Positions 25,244 through 34,732 are shown, numbered from the stretch's first letter. The stretch: 64,000 nucleotides of DNA from Bacillus sp. NEB1478 (GCF_031582965.1 NZ_CP134049.1:124001-188000); one strand, 5' to 3'. Made by a program: numbers and translations. The notes: generated by a model not told the origin, from the sequence alone.

Positions 25244-26947
25244 ATGAAGTTTAGTGAGTTTACATATGAAAGACCGGATATAAATAATTTGAAGTCTGCT
25301 TTTGAAGAGGCTGTGAAAATTTTTCGTGAAGCATCATCCGCCGACGAACAAAATGAAGCGATGAAAAAAGTCGTTTCGTTGCGAAATAGCTTTGAATCTA
25401 TGGCAAGATTAGCGAAAATTCGTCATACGATTGATACAGAAGATGTGTTTTATAAAGACGAACAAGCATTCATGGATGAAAACCTTCCCGTTTATCAAGG
25501 GATGGTTACAGCCTTTCATGAAGCTCTTGTTGCGTCTCCGTACAAAGCTGAGCTGGAACAAAAATGGGGCAGCCAGCTGTTTCGTTTAGCAGAATTAAAA
25601 GTTAAAACGTATTCTGATGATGTATTGGAAGACTTGAAACAGGAAAATAAATTAAGCTCTGAATATGTAAAGGTGATGGCGTCCGCAAAAATTGAATTTG
25701 ACGGAAAAGAGCTTAACCTGGCACAGTTAGCGCCATATGTTCAGTCACCAGACCGTGAAACTCGTAAGGCTGCGGCTTTTGCAGGTAATCAATTTTTAAA
25801 ATCGAATGAAGAACGTTTCGATACAATCTACGATGAATTAGTGAAGCTGCGTACAAAAATTGCACACAAATTAGGCTATAACAATTTTACAGAACTAGCT
25901 TATGACCGAATGGGCAGAACCGATTATAATGCGTCAGATGTAAAAGTTTTTCGTGATCAAGTAAAAGAGATCATTGTTCCGCTTTGCACAAAATTAAAAG
26001 AGCGGCAGCAAAAACGAATCGGTCTCGATGAGTTTAAGTTTTATGATGAGCCATTCAGTTTTACAACTGGCAATCCAAAACCACAAGGTGATGCAAATTG
26101 GATCGTTGAACGTGCAAAAAAAGCGTTCTCTGGCCTCTCGACAGAAACGGGAGCTTTCTTTAACTACATGGCTGAAGATGAACTGATGGATTTAGAGAGC
26201 AAAAAAGGCAAGGCGCCTGGCGGATATTGCACCTTCATTCACGATTATCAGGCTCCGTTTATTTTTACAAACTTTAATGGATCAGATAATGATGTGCGCG
26301 TGTTGCTGCATGAGATCGGTCATGCATTCCAAATGTATACAAGCCGCGGTTATGAAGTGCCGGAATATCAGTTCCCGACTTTGGAAGCATGTGAGATTCA
26401 TTCAATGAGCATGGAGTTTCTAACGTATCCGTGGATGGAAGAACTGTTCCAACAAGATACTGAAAAATATTTGTATTCCCATCTGACCGGGGCAGTTGAG
26501 TTCATTCCATACGGTGTAGCAGTGGATGAGTTCCAGCATTTTGTTTACGACAATCCGGACGCGACGCCAGCAGAGCGCCGCAAGATGTGGAGTGCATTAG
26601 AGAAAACGTACTTGCCGCACCGTGATTTTGATGGTTTGGAATACCTAGAAAACGGAGGGTTCTGGCACAGACAAGGCCACATTTTCCGTTCGCCTTTTTA
26701 TTACATTGACTACACACTCGCTCAGATCTGTGCACTGCAGTTCTGGAAGCTTTCCGTGGAAGACCGCGATCGTGCATGGGAAGACTACTTCGCTCTTTGC
26801 CAAAAAGGAGGAAGTCTTCCATTTACAAAACTAGTAGAAGAAGCTGGATTGATCTCACCATTTGAAAAAGGCTGCGTCGCGTCAGTTGTCGGGGAAGTAG
26901 AGAAGTTTATTGAATCAGTTGATGAAAAGAAGTTTGTCAAAGCCTGA
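25244..26947 (+). CDS. M3 family oligoendopeptidase
   Basis: The 567-residue metallopeptidase has the zinc motif LLHEIGHAFQ near residue 350 with the third ligand glutamate in TLEACEIHSMSMEF about 25 residues later. The rest is the helical M3 shell that restricts substrates to short peptides. It cleaves oligopeptides in the cytoplasm. Length is typical of the PepF-like subgroup. GGGAGG precedes the ATG. It is monocistronic with a strong terminator. Confidence 0.94.
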   Translation: MKFSEFTYERPDINNLKSAFEEAVKIFREASSADEQNEAMKKVVSLRNSFESMARLAKIRHTIDTEDVFYKDEQAFMDENLPVYQGMVTAFHEALVASPYKAELEQKWGSQLFRLAELKVKTYSDDVLEDLKQENKLSSEYVKVMASAKIEFDGKELNLAQLAPYVQSPDRETRKAAAFAGNQFLKSNEERFDTIYDELVKLRTKIAHKLGYNNFTELAYDRMGRTDYNASDVKVFRDQVKEIIVPLCTKLKERQQKRIGLDEFKFYDEPFSFTTGNPKPQGDANWIVERAKKAFSGLSTETGAFFNYMAEDELMDLESKKGKAPGGYCTFIHDYQAPFIFTNFNGSDNDVRVLLHEIGHAFQMYTSRGYEVPEYQFPTLEACEIHSMSMEFLTYPWMEELFQQDTEKYLYSHLTGAVEFIPYGVAVDEFQHFVYDNPDATPAERRKMWSALEKTYLPHRDFDGLEYLENGGFWHRQGHIFRSPFYYIDYTLAQICALQFWKLSVEDRDRAWEDYFALCQKGGSLPFTKLVEEAGLISPFEKGCVASVVGEVEKFIESVDEKKFVKA

Positions 26948-26974
26948 TTTTTTAGGATAGAAGAAGAAACGAAG

Positions 26975-27015
26975 GACTCAAAAAGCGTAATTTAGCTGCT
27001 TTTTGAGTCTTTTTA
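26975..27015 (+). terminator. Terminator of the M3 peptidase gene
   Basis: GACTCAAAAAGC pairs with GCTTTTTGAGTC, followed by TTTTT. Confidence 0.85.
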
Positions 27016-27078
27016 TGTAGGGAAATATCTTGATGTAGAGAGGGGAAAACGAAAACGGAAGAAAACATGTGCAGAAAT

Positions 27079-27144
27079 GGAGCAAACCGCCTGAGATGTA
27101 TTTGAATATGGCTAAGGGAAATAAATTGTTTGGGGTCAGTCCCC
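27079..27144 (+). repeat. Repeat family B, copy B1
   Basis: GAGCAAACC, CTGAGAT and GGGAAATAAATTGTTTGGGG followed by TCAGTCCCC. The same blocks occur at 30430-30505 and 50701-50767. Confidence 0.7.
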
Positions 27145-27261
27145 ATTTGTTTTCTTCTATGTTTGAAGAATTAATGACACTTGGCTTGGGAATGCTGATT
27201 TCAGTATGTATTGGGTTTGTGTATAGTGGTTACAGTGGTAAAATAATGAGAGATTGTTAAT

Positions 27262-27297
27262 AGCAGTTTAACGAGAATTGATCTGCTATTTTATTTT
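27262..27297 (+). terminator. Hairpin with T-tract upstream of the DUF420 gene
   Basis: TAGCAG pairs with CTGCTA, then TTTTATTTTT. It has no clear gene upstream and ends 25 bases before the DUF420 start. Confidence 0.5.
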
Positions 27298-27321
27298 TAG
27301 TAGAGAAGGAGTTATAAAATC

Positions 27322-27855
27322 ATGGCTGAACCGAAACAGCGTAATTATACACCTTTAATTATTGGATTATCGATCGCGATCAACGTTTTAGTAGCAATAT
27401 TGTTCTTTCTGCCGGAATATGAGGGAGAAATTACATTCGATGTAACGTTGCTTCCGCGCTTGAATGCTATATTTAACAGCTTTACGTTTGTGTTTTTATT
27501 AGCTGCCCTCTATTTTATTAAGCTGAAAAACATAACGCTTCATAAGCGCTTCATCTTTGCAGCATTTACGAGCACGACGCTCTTTTTGCTGTCATATGTG
27601 ACGTATCACTATTTGACGGAATCCACAAAATATGGCGGTGAAGGTCCGCTTAAGTATATCTATTTCTTTATTTTGCTCACTCACATACTGCTTGCAATTG
27701 TAATTGTGCCGCTTGCATTAATTACTGTGACACGCGGATTAAACATGCAGGTTGAAAAACACCGTAAAATTGCGCGCTGGACGATGCCTTTATGGCTGTA
27801 TGTAAGTCTAACTGGTGTACTTGTATACTTGATGATCTCACCTTACTATACGTAA
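27322..27855 (+). CDS. DUF420 membrane protein (YozB/CtaM-like)
   Basis: The 177-residue protein has five hydrophobic segments and the DUF420 motifs: PRLNAIFNSFTFVFLLAALY, HKRFIFAAFTSTTLFLLSYV with the conserved HKR, YFFILLTHILLAIVIVPLAL and EKHRKIARWTMPLWLYVSLTG. The conserved histidines suggest haem or metal contact. The related CtaM is required for assembly of cytochrome aa3 oxidase. GAAGGAG upstream supports the ATG. It is monocistronic here, away from cta genes. Confidence 0.88.
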   Translation: MAEPKQRNYTPLIIGLSIAINVLVAILFFLPEYEGEITFDVTLLPRLNAIFNSFTFVFLLAALYFIKLKNITLHKRFIFAAFTSTTLFLLSYVTYHYLTESTKYGGEGPLKYIYFFILLTHILLAIVIVPLALITVTRGLNMQVEKHRKIARWTMPLWLYVSLTGVLVYLMISPYYT

Positions 27856-27862
27856 TAAAAAC

Positions 27863-27900
27863 AAAAGGTTTTGCTAGGAAAATGCAGCAAAACCTTTTTT
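27863..27900 (+). terminator. Terminator of the DUF420 gene
   Basis: AAAAGGTTTTGCT pairs with AGCAAAACCTTTT around a 10-base loop, followed by TT. Confidence 0.85.
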
Positions 27901-27905
27901 ATTTG

Positions 27906-28199
27906 GGCTGTTTTCTAAAAGATTGTGGTTTTAAGCAAGTTTTGTAAAAGTGCTGAGTGTAGAGAAAGTAGAAAAATCGACAACAAATAGCAGTGAAATT
28001 TACGAAAATAGTCTTTATTTTACGCTCTTTTATAAAAGATTGTTGCTTTTAGATTATTTTTCAAATGATCTTCATGTGCAAGTTGATTGGAGGGCAAGGT
28101 GCGAGACTCCAGCGGGATCACCGCACACCCCGCGGAAAGCGAGCGACCTGGAGCGGAAATCAACTAATTTCAATAGCACCAACATTTACGAAAAAAGTC
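27906..28199 (+). repeat. MITE-like repeat family A, tandem copies A3a and A3b
   Basis: A3a (27906-28013) has both ends (GGCTGTTTTCTAAAAGATTG and TTTACGAAAATAGTC) but no GC-rich core. A3b (28028-28199) has the 5' end TAAAAGATTGTTGCTTTTAG, a shortened core (GACTCCAGCGGGATCACCGC then CACCCCGCGGAAAGCGAGCG) and the 3' end TTTACGAAAAAAGTC. They lie between convergent genes. Confidence 0.7.
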
Positions 28200-28205
28200 T
28201 TTATT

Positions 28206-28829
28206 TTAATAAGCTATTCCGACTCTTGATTGCAGGAAGCGTGATTCCTTTAGCAGAGAAAAGGCGAAGTGCGCTGTGTCGCCAGTTGTGATGCGTGTTC
28301 CGTCTATTGGCAGAAAGTCTTTTTCAATCCGGTATACACCCGTTGCTTCTCCATCTGGGAGATAGGTAGGGCAAACGATCGTCCAATCTAGACCGCTTTC
28401 TTTTAAAATAGTAAAAGCTTTATGATGGTCTTCAGCCGCTCTTGTTAATTTGCGCTTTGATTCTGAAGATTGGTACCGCAATACGCCAGGTTCTGTGCGG
28501 CTTTCTAAAATACCTGCAGTTCCGATTGTAATAATTCTGGAAATCCCTTCTTTTTTCATCGCCTCAACAAGTATAGGCATGCTTTCAGAAAGTACATTTC
28601 CGCCGTCCGTTGAAAGTGTACTTATCACAAGGTCACACCCTTTAAGCGATTCTTCAACTTCATTTTTATGTAATACATTGCCTTTTGTAAAGCTGATCTG
28701 CTGAGTTAAATCGGATGGTATTTTTTCCGCATCACGCACTAGTGCATGAACATGGATCCCATCTTCTAAAGCGTATTCTGCTATTTTACTTCCAACTCTT
28801 CCTGTCAGCCCTAGCATGTATAATTTCAT
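28206..28829 (-). CDS. NAD(P)-binding SDR-like protein (NmrA/YwnB type)
   Basis: The 207-residue protein begins with a Rossmann motif MLGLTGRVGSKIAEYAL, close to GxxGxxG, followed by ALVRD. TIGTAG and GLDWTIVCPTYLPDGE match the atypical SDR group of YwnB and biliverdin reductase B. The usual YxxxK motif is absent, as in that group. GGAG lies before the ATG. Substrate unknown. A repeat element ends 6 bases beyond its stop. Confidence 0.85.
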   Translation of the reverse strand: MKLYMLGLTGRVGSKIAEYALEDGIHVHALVRDAEKIPSDLTQQISFTKGNVLHKNEVEESLKGCDLVISTLSTDGGNVLSESMPILVEAMKKEGISRIITIGTAGILESRTEPGVLRYQSSESKRKLTRAAEDHHKAFTILKESGLDWTIVCPTYLPDGEATGVYRIEKDFLPIDGTRITTGDTAHFAFSLLKESRFLQSRVGIAY

Positions 28830-29035
28830 GAAAGAATTCTCCTTTTAAATATGGTACATATTATGAATTTCTCTTAATTCATCATAGCATGTCTAGTATG
28901 TATTGTTTTAGCAATCGTAGTAATGAAAATATCATAATTAATAAAGTGAAAAATAAACAAAGCAAAATAAAAGCCGTTTGTGTATAGCGCATGGTAAGAT
29001 AGGGATATTATTTTGGCAAAAAAGAGGTGGACAGC

Positions 29036-30385
29036 GTGGCTAGCAGTGAAGAACAGTATGGGGTCATTCAGGAAAACAGAGTAATTCCGTTATGGAGTTT
29101 AACGGTATGGCTCGTGGTTATGAACACAACGATGTTTAATGTCGCCCTGCCAAGTGTCATTTCACAATTTGATTTAAGTCCTACAGCGGGTTCCTGGATT
29201 GTATCGGGCTATTCGATCGTATTTGCTTTATCGACCATCACGTTTAGCAGATTATCTGATTTTATTCCTATCAAAAAGTTATTATTTACCGGACTTATTA
29301 TACTTGGGATTGCTTCAATCATCGGGTATTTTTCGAATAGTTTTATCTTCGTTTTAGTGAGCAGGCTCGTTCAAGCGATGGGAGCAGGAGCAGTTCCGGG
29401 TCTTGGAATGGTGCTGGCGACCCGCTATATCCCGATTTCAAGACGGGGTAAAGCAATGTCCTTAATTTCATCCGCTGCCTCGCTCGGGTTCGGATTAGGT
29501 CCAGTTATTGGTGGTGGATTGACCCAGTTGATGGGGTGGAATGTTCTTTTCATCGTAACAGGACTTGTGTTATTGCTTTTGCCTGTCTATAAAATATATT
29601 TGCCGCCCGAAACGAGACGGCCGGGAACGTTTGATGTTGCAGGTGCATGCTTAACAGGCGGAGGAGTAACGTGTTTTCTATTATATTTATCTTCTTTTTC
29701 TTTTTTGCTGCTTGGTCTAAGTGGCTTGTTTTTTACCGGCCTTGTTTTTTATTCGAAGAAAAAGATTGACCCTTTTATCCGTGTGGACCTTTTCAAAAAC
29801 GTTAAATATGTATCAATCTTATTTATCGGTTTGTTTGCTTTTATGACGCACTTTGCTTTCTTGTTTGTGATGCCTGTTATGCTTTCTAATTTATTTCATA
29901 AAGAGCCGGCTGTAATTGGTTTTGTTATCTTTCCGGGAGCTATGCTTTCCGCACTTGCTGCCATATTTGTAGGACGGTGGATTGACCGGTTTGGAAATCT
30001 GCCTGTTATGCGGATGGGGCTTTTCTCCTTGTTAGTTTCAGCCGTTTTGTTTTGTCTTTTTGCGACAAAAGCGTATTATCTAACAGCCATCTTTTATATG
30101 TTTACGAGTATTGGGTTTTCGAGCTTGACATCAAGTCTAGCGAATGAAAACTCCAGAATTTTGCATGAAGATGAAGTTGGTTCAGGTATGGGAATGCTTC
30201 AGCTGATACAGTTTTTTGGAGGCGCATTGGGAGTAGCCGTTGCTGGTTTGTTAATCCAAGGACAAAAAGGATTAGATTTATCGATCGTTTACCGCAATGT
30301 GTTCCTTTTTTATACGGCGCTGTTGTGTATCGCCATCGTAATCTATTACTTAAAAATAAAGAAAAACAGCGTAAAATCCACCTGA
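29036..30385 (+). CDS. MFS efflux transporter, TetA(L)/TetA(K)-like branch
   Basis: GTG at 29036 follows GAGGTGG at good spacing and is preferred over GTG at 29027. The 449-residue protein has about 14 membrane helices. Family marks are NTTMFNVALPSVISQFD in helix 1, the motif A-like loop SRLSDFIPIKKLL, VQAMGAGAVPGLGMVLATRY and the motif C-like SLGFGLGPVIGGGL. The arrangement resembles the DHA2 drug:H+ antiporters that include TetA(L). Substrate cannot be deduced, and similarity alone does not show drug resistance. No regulator is adjacent. Confidence 0.88.
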   Translation: MASSEEQYGVIQENRVIPLWSLTVWLVVMNTTMFNVALPSVISQFDLSPTAGSWIVSGYSIVFALSTITFSRLSDFIPIKKLLFTGLIILGIASIIGYFSNSFIFVLVSRLVQAMGAGAVPGLGMVLATRYIPISRRGKAMSLISSAASLGFGLGPVIGGGLTQLMGWNVLFIVTGLVLLLLPVYKIYLPPETRRPGTFDVAGACLTGGGVTCFLLYLSSFSFLLLGLSGLFFTGLVFYSKKKIDPFIRVDLFKNVKYVSILFIGLFAFMTHFAFLFVMPVMLSNLFHKEPAVIGFVIFPGAMLSALAAIFVGRWIDRFGNLPVMRMGLFSLLVSAVLFCLFATKAYYLTAIFYMFTSIGFSSLTSSLANENSRILHEDEVGSGMGMLQLIQFFGGALGVAVAGLLIQGQKGLDLSIVYRNVFLFYTALLCIAIVIYYLKIKKNSVKST

Positions 30386-30403
30386 TTGCCAGGTGGATTT
30401 TTA
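30374..30403 (+). terminator. Terminator overlapping the MFS stop codon
   Basis: AAATCCACCTG pairs with CAGGTGGATTT around ATTGC; the TGA stop (30383-30385) lies in the stem. Confidence 0.8.
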
Positions 30404-30429
30404 AATGTACACTTTTGTGGCGAAAATTT

Positions 30430-30505
30430 GAGCAAATACCCTGAGAGAATACTAGAAAAGAAAGCGGGAAATAAATTGTTGGGGGACAGTCCCGGGACTG
30501 TCCCC
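30430..30505 (+). repeat. Repeat family B, copy B2
   Basis: GAGCAAATACCCTGAGAG, GCGGGAAATAAATTGTTG, then GGGGACAGTCCC and GGGACTGTCCCC forming a perfect hairpin. Confidence 0.75.
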
Positions 30506-30610
30506 TTTTCCCATTTCCTTTAAAAAAGTTGTAGAATTTTGTCAAATTACGCCGATATTGTTATAGGAGGGTTAATTCACAGCAGACAGGGAAAGGAAGA
30601 GAAAAATTTC

Positions 30611-30925
30611 GTGGAAAGAAATAAGGAACTGATCGAATCATTAATGAGATTTCAGGAGCTACTAGACACACAGCCAGATCATCCTGATTCCATCCCGGTA
30701 TTCACAGCACACATTCGCTCTTTTTTAAAAATCAAACCGATCGGAAGAACATTGCCGACCATCGAGATGATGACTCTTTTTAAAAAGAGAAAACCGCAAT
30801 TATTTTATATGCTAAAGCGATATACGAAAGATGACATTCTAATCATGCTCACATGTTTAAATATGGATTATGATCATGCAGTCTCTAGAATTGACCGTAT
30901 ATTGATGGGAGAAGTCATTGCTTAA
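30611..30925 (+). CDS. Conserved-looking hypothetical protein
   Basis: GTG at 30611 with AAAGGAAG 11 bases upstream gives 104 residues; an earlier TTG at 30539 inside the repeat-flanking DNA is less likely. The protein is mostly helical and charged, with ELIESLMRFQELLDTQPDHP and FYMLKRYTKDDILIMLTCL. No membrane segment, signal peptide or known motif is seen. Charge and codon use look like real coding sequence. Function unknown. Confidence 0.6.
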   Translation: MERNKELIESLMRFQELLDTQPDHPDSIPVFTAHIRSFLKIKPIGRTLPTIEMMTLFKKRKPQLFYMLKRYTKDDILIMLTCLNMDYDHAVSRIDRILMGEVIA

Positions 30926-31160
30926 AAAGCAGTGGCTTTTATTTTTGATTACGAAAAAGAATCTATTAAAGCCGTGTTTAGCACAAGTATCCCATCCTTT
31001 TTGCAATAGATATATCCTTAAACAAGAAAAAACCGATCTCCTAAAGAACAGTTTTGTGTCGCGCTCGACTTCATGGCTAAATTTGCGATAGTATAAGGTC
31101 ATCAAAAGAATTATTGAGAAAATATCGGACTCTAAATAAAAATATAGAACAAGGAGTGGG

Positions 31161-32036
31161 TTGGTTTTGCAAACAATTGGTTTTATCGGAACTGGTGTGA
31201 TGGGGAAAAGCATGGCTGGTCATTTAATGAAAGCTGGCTATCCGTTATACGTATATACGCGAACAAAAGAGAAAGCAGATGAACTGATCGATCAAGGTGC
31301 AAAATGGGCATCTTCACCAGCTGAAATTGCTCAAAATGCAGACATCATTATTACAATGGTTGGTTATCCGTCAGATGTTGAACATGTCTACTTGAGCGAA
31401 GAAGGATTAGTCGCACATGCAAAACCAGGTTCTTTTTTGATTGATATGACAACTTCCAGTCCGCAGCTCGCACAAAAAATAGCAGCTGCCGCAGCCGAAA
31501 AAGACGTGCAGGCATTCGATGCACCTGTATCGGGTGGCGATATAGGCGCAAAAGAAGCGCGATTATCTATTATGGTCGGTGGAGATCAACCAGCATTTGA
31601 AGAACTTAAAACTGTCTTTTCGTTAATGGGATCGAACGTTGTGTATCAAGGTAAAGCGGGTTCAGGACAGCATACAAAAATGTGCAACCAAATCGCGATC
31701 GCGTCTGGAATGATTGGTGTTTGTGAAGCGATTCTTTATGCAGAAAAAGCGGGGCTTGATCCAGAGACTGTTCTAAAAAGTATCGAATCTGGAGCGGCAG
31801 GAAGCTGGTCGTTAAGCAACTTAGCACCACGTATGCTAAAAGGAGATTTTGCACCTGGATTTTACGTGAAACATTTTATAAAAGATATGACCATTGCTTT
31901 AAACTCTGCTGAAGAAATGGGATTGGTAACACCAGGATTGTCACTAACGAAAAAGCTATATGAAGAGCTTGCTGAAATGGGTGAAGAAAACAGCGGAACG
32001 CATGCGCTATATAAAAGATTAAAAAACCAGGGGTAA
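31161..32036 (+). CDS. ykwC: Beta-hydroxyacid dehydrogenase (3-hydroxyisobutyrate dehydrogenase-like)
   Basis: The protein of about 290 residues has the NAD-binding motif TIGFIGTGVMGKSMAGHL, the substrate motif FDAPVSGGDIGAKEARLSI and the catalytic lysine in GSGQHTKMCNQIA. It oxidises a short beta-hydroxyacid with NAD(P)+; true substrate unknown. AAGGAG precedes two TTG codons (31161 and 31167); either could start, the second giving MQTIGFIG. It resembles B. subtilis YkwC. Confidence 0.9.
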   Translation: MVLQTIGFIGTGVMGKSMAGHLMKAGYPLYVYTRTKEKADELIDQGAKWASSPAEIAQNADIIITMVGYPSDVEHVYLSEEGLVAHAKPGSFLIDMTTSSPQLAQKIAAAAAEKDVQAFDAPVSGGDIGAKEARLSIMVGGDQPAFEELKTVFSLMGSNVVYQGKAGSGQHTKMCNQIAIASGMIGVCEAILYAEKAGLDPETVLKSIESGAAGSWSLSNLAPRMLKGDFAPGFYVKHFIKDMTIALNSAEEMGLVTPGLSLTKKLYEELAEMGEENSGTHALYKRLKNQG

Positions 32037-32052
32037 TTGCCCTGGTTTTTTC
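32021..32052 (+). terminator. Terminator overlapping the dehydrogenase stop codon
   Basis: AAAAACCAGGG pairs with CCCTGGTTTTT; the TAA at 32034-32036 is in the loop. Confidence 0.85.
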
Positions 32053-32080
32053 CTTGGAAATTAGGTTTCACTCTCCAACC

Positions 32081-32118
32081 AAAAACACCCGGATGATGTT
32101 TGTGAAACATCTTCCGGG
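32081..32118 (-). terminator. Terminator of the orphan membrane-protein gene
   Basis: On the minus strand CCCGGAAGATGTTT pairs with AAACATCATCCGGG, then TGTTTTTGG. Confidence 0.75.
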
Positions 32119-32128
32119 CTGCTGCTGT

Positions 32129-33715
32129 TTAATATACGTAAGTTCCTACTACGAACAACTGAAATAAGACGGTGACCCCAATAAAATAAGATACTTGAGC
32201 AAAGAGTCCCCAATCTTTATTTTTAACGATTTGCATGACGTATAACGCAATAATGGAAACAACTACCGGGATTACAAATGAGCTTCCTTTAAACGTTAAA
32301 TAGTCTGGTGCAAATGTGTAGAACTGGTGATTAAACAATGATTGGATCACGTATACCTGAGTAAGGATGAACAAGACGATGGATAGCCATTTTACCCATG
32401 GTTTTTCATCTTCAATCATATCGATTCTTACAACATACAGAATCCCTAAAAATAAGATAGGCGGTACAACCCACACGAATGCGTTAGTCATCGCAATAAA
32501 CGAAATTATAGAAGCTGTACATGCATCAAAAAGTGCACTATAAATATCTTGTTTTTGAATGGATTGACTTTCTTTAATGATTTCTGGGTCTTTACTTGCA
32601 GCATAGACCTGAAAATCAGTAACAGATTTAGCATTAAGCCAGAACACCGTTTGATCATCTGCTTTTAATGGGTAAGAGGAGAAGTCTTTTGTTGTACTGA
32701 TTCGGTTTGCTGTCCACTTTCCATCTGCCAATACGGCGTTATAAATATTTCCTGCCTTTTTTTTGTTCGAAACAGGTCCAGCGGCTGCGAAAAGTACAGC
32801 TGGTTTACCATCTTGAACATAAAGCTCCTGATATTTTGGGTTTTCTAATTTGTAATTATAAGCTGGATCTTTATAGGAGATCTGTTTATAGGATAATTCA
32901 TTTAAACCTGAGAGAGGTGCAGCTCCATAATAGGTTTTAAATGATTTCGTTCCTTGTTTGGAAGAGTAAAAAGTGTAAATAATATGGAGTTTTTCCTTTG
33001 ATTCTGCAAAACGGAAGTTGTAAATTTTGTCTGTGCTCGATTTTTCATAACTTAAAATGTTTGAAGCATCATACTTTCCATTTTGATCATGCAGGAAAAA
33101 GGATTCCATTTTAACTTTTTCACCAGCAACAGCGAGAAATGAAGAAGATTCCGGTTGACCGGTTAGTTCAGCTATTCTCTCATTGGCAGTAAAGATTAGT
33201 TTGCTTTCACTTGTCTTTGGATCATACACATATACTTCATTTCCTTTTGAATAAGCAAAACGGTCCTTTGCAGCAGCTAAATATTCTGCGTTTTTGTCTA
33301 TAACCTTATTCTTGCCGCCCTCAGAAACAATTAATTCTCCACCGCTTGAAATGAATGCGTATTGTTCACCATTTGACCAAAAGTGACTTCTTTCATCAAT
33401 TGGCAGATTAATTGTTTTTTCTGCTTTTACATCAAGCTTTTCATCTAATATTGTTTTTTTAATTCCGTCATTTTGATGTGTATAAACGACATACTGATCA
33501 TCTTCCTTATGTACGATCGGCTCCGTGCTGTTGGAATTAGCCGGTACACTTATTGATCGGCTCCAGTTTTCAGCTGGCAGTTTTGTTTCTTGGCGAATAT
33601 TGTTCCAAACTACTAAGCCGAATAACAGGATTACGATTGTAATTGGAAGAAACGTAGCTTTACGATTGCGACTCGAATGTTTTTTCTTTTTCTTTTTTTT
33701 CGAATCTATGTTCAT
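32129..33715 (-). CDS. Orphan membrane protein with large extracytoplasmic domain
   Basis: ATG at 33715 with AAGGGGGG 7 bases upstream gives 528 residues. MNIDS is followed by eight lysines, then a membrane helix at about 22-42 (ATFLPITIVILLFGLVVW). Residues 45-390 are beta-rich and extracytoplasmic, with repeats such as EDDQYVVYTHQNDG, GEQYAFISSGGELIVSEGGK and NEVYVYDPKTSESKLIFTAN that suggest a beta-propeller. The last 130 residues hold four to five helices with a long run ending VGTYVY. I know no family by name. It is monocistronic between terminators. A sensory or envelope role is possible; no catalytic motif is visible. Confidence 0.75.
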   Translation of the reverse strand: MNIDSKKKKKKKHSSRNRKATFLPITIVILLFGLVVWNNIRQETKLPAENWSRSISVPANSNSTEPIVHKEDDQYVVYTHQNDGIKKTILDEKLDVKAEKTINLPIDERSHFWSNGEQYAFISSGGELIVSEGGKNKVIDKNAEYLAAAKDRFAYSKGNEVYVYDPKTSESKLIFTANERIAELTGQPESSSFLAVAGEKVKMESFFLHDQNGKYDASNILSYEKSSTDKIYNFRFAESKEKLHIIYTFYSSKQGTKSFKTYYGAAPLSGLNELSYKQISYKDPAYNYKLENPKYQELYVQDGKPAVLFAAAGPVSNKKKAGNIYNAVLADGKWTANRISTTKDFSSYPLKADDQTVFWLNAKSVTDFQVYAASKDPEIIKESQSIQKQDIYSALFDACTASIISFIAMTNAFVWVVPPILFLGILYVVRIDMIEDEKPWVKWLSIVLFILTQVYVIQSLFNHQFYTFAPDYLTFKGSSFVIPVVVSIIALYVMQIVKNKDWGLFAQVSYFIGVTVLFQLFVVGTYVY

Positions 33716-33882
33716 AGAAAGGCCCCCCTTATAAAAGAACAACATAATAGTATTCGATAGGTTAGACGGATATCCCTGTAAAATGTTTCAAAATCATATG
33801 AAATTAACAAATAATGATGAGTTATGAATCAAAAAACATATTATTACCTTGGAAATAATGTCGGAATTTCTGTTAATTTCAC

Positions 33883-33919
33883 GAAAAAACCAGACAGCAC
33901 ATGATCAGTACGTCTGGTT
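33883..33919 (-). terminator. Terminator of the phn operon
   Basis: AACCAGAC pairs with GTCTGGTT, followed by TTTTCG on the minus strand. Confidence 0.75.
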
Positions 33920-33934
33920 AATCATCTAAGCTAA

Positions 33935-34732
33935 CTATACGATTCTTCTGCGGATAAATCCTGAAATCATATCGATCAGTGTTACCATGACAACAATTCC
34001 AAGCAGGATAATACCTACGCGGTTCCAGTCACGGGAGGTTAAAGCGAAAATTAATGGAGTACCGATACCGCCCGCACCAATAACGCCTAATATCGTTGCA
34101 GATCGGACGTTGATCTCAAAGCGATACAGCGTATACGACAAGAAGTCAGGAAATACTTGCGGAAGTACGGCAAACCATAGAATTTGAAAACGATTTGCTC
34201 CAGTGGCGAGCAAAGCTTCTGTTGGTCCAAGGTCCATGTTTTCGATCGCTTCAGAAAAAAGCTTGCCGAGCATACCGATTGAATGAAGTCCGAGTGCCAA
34301 TACACCTGCAAATGATCCAGGGCCAACAGCTTTGATGAAAATGATGGCCATAATGATCTCTGGAAACGTACGAACGACACTCAATGCGAATTTCCCCGTG
34401 CCCGAAATTTGCTTGAGCTTGCTGATGTTGTTTGCTGCCCAAAAAGCAAAAGGAACACAAAGAATAGCCGATATGAATGTCCCGAGAATAGCAATTGCAA
34501 GTGTATCGAGCAGTCCTCTCAGCAGATCTTCTCCTTCTGGCAAATATACATAATCCCAATCCGGATGAAAAATTCCAGAAATAATAGCTTTTGAGATAAT
34601 TGCCGCTGTCTCTTTAAAGCCGTTAAAATCAATTCCGGCAAAAGACCAAACATAAAGTGCAGTCAATAATACAAAAATAGTTAATTTAAAAAATATTTTT
34701 CGAGGGGGTCGTTTAACTGAATACGTACTCAT
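33935..34732 (-). CDS. phnE: Phosphonate-type ABC permease, second PhnE
   Basis: The 265-residue permease has a basic N terminus (VKRPPRKIFFK) and about six membrane helices. The C-terminal LSYTLYRFEINVRSATILGV and GAGGIGTPL motifs are typical of PhnE. Its ATG overlaps the upstream phnE stop by four bases (ATGA), so translation is coupled. It is a paralogue of that protein and both probably form the channel as a heterodimer. Confidence 0.93.
   Translation of the reverse strand: MSTYSVKRPPRKIFFKLTIFVLLTALYVWSFAGIDFNGFKETAAIISKAIISGIFHPDWDYVYLPEGEDLLRGLLDTLAIAILGTFISAILCVPFAFWAANNISKLKQISGTGKFALSVVRTFPEIIMAIIFIKAVGPGSFAGVLALGLHSIGMLGKLFSEAIENMDLGPTEALLATGANRFQILWFAVLPQVFPDFLSYTLYRFEINVRSATILGVIGAGGIGTPLIFALTSRDWNRVGIILLGIVVMVTLIDMISGFIRRRIV

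Noticed and set aside
27162..27260. 33-residue frame with a hydrophobic segment
   Set aside because: No ribosome site, starts in repeat B1 flank, and no sign of conservation can be judged.
29036..30385. Calling the MFS protein a tetracycline resistance determinant
   Set aside because: Resemblance to TetA(L)/TetA(K) is at family level; substrate cannot be inferred.
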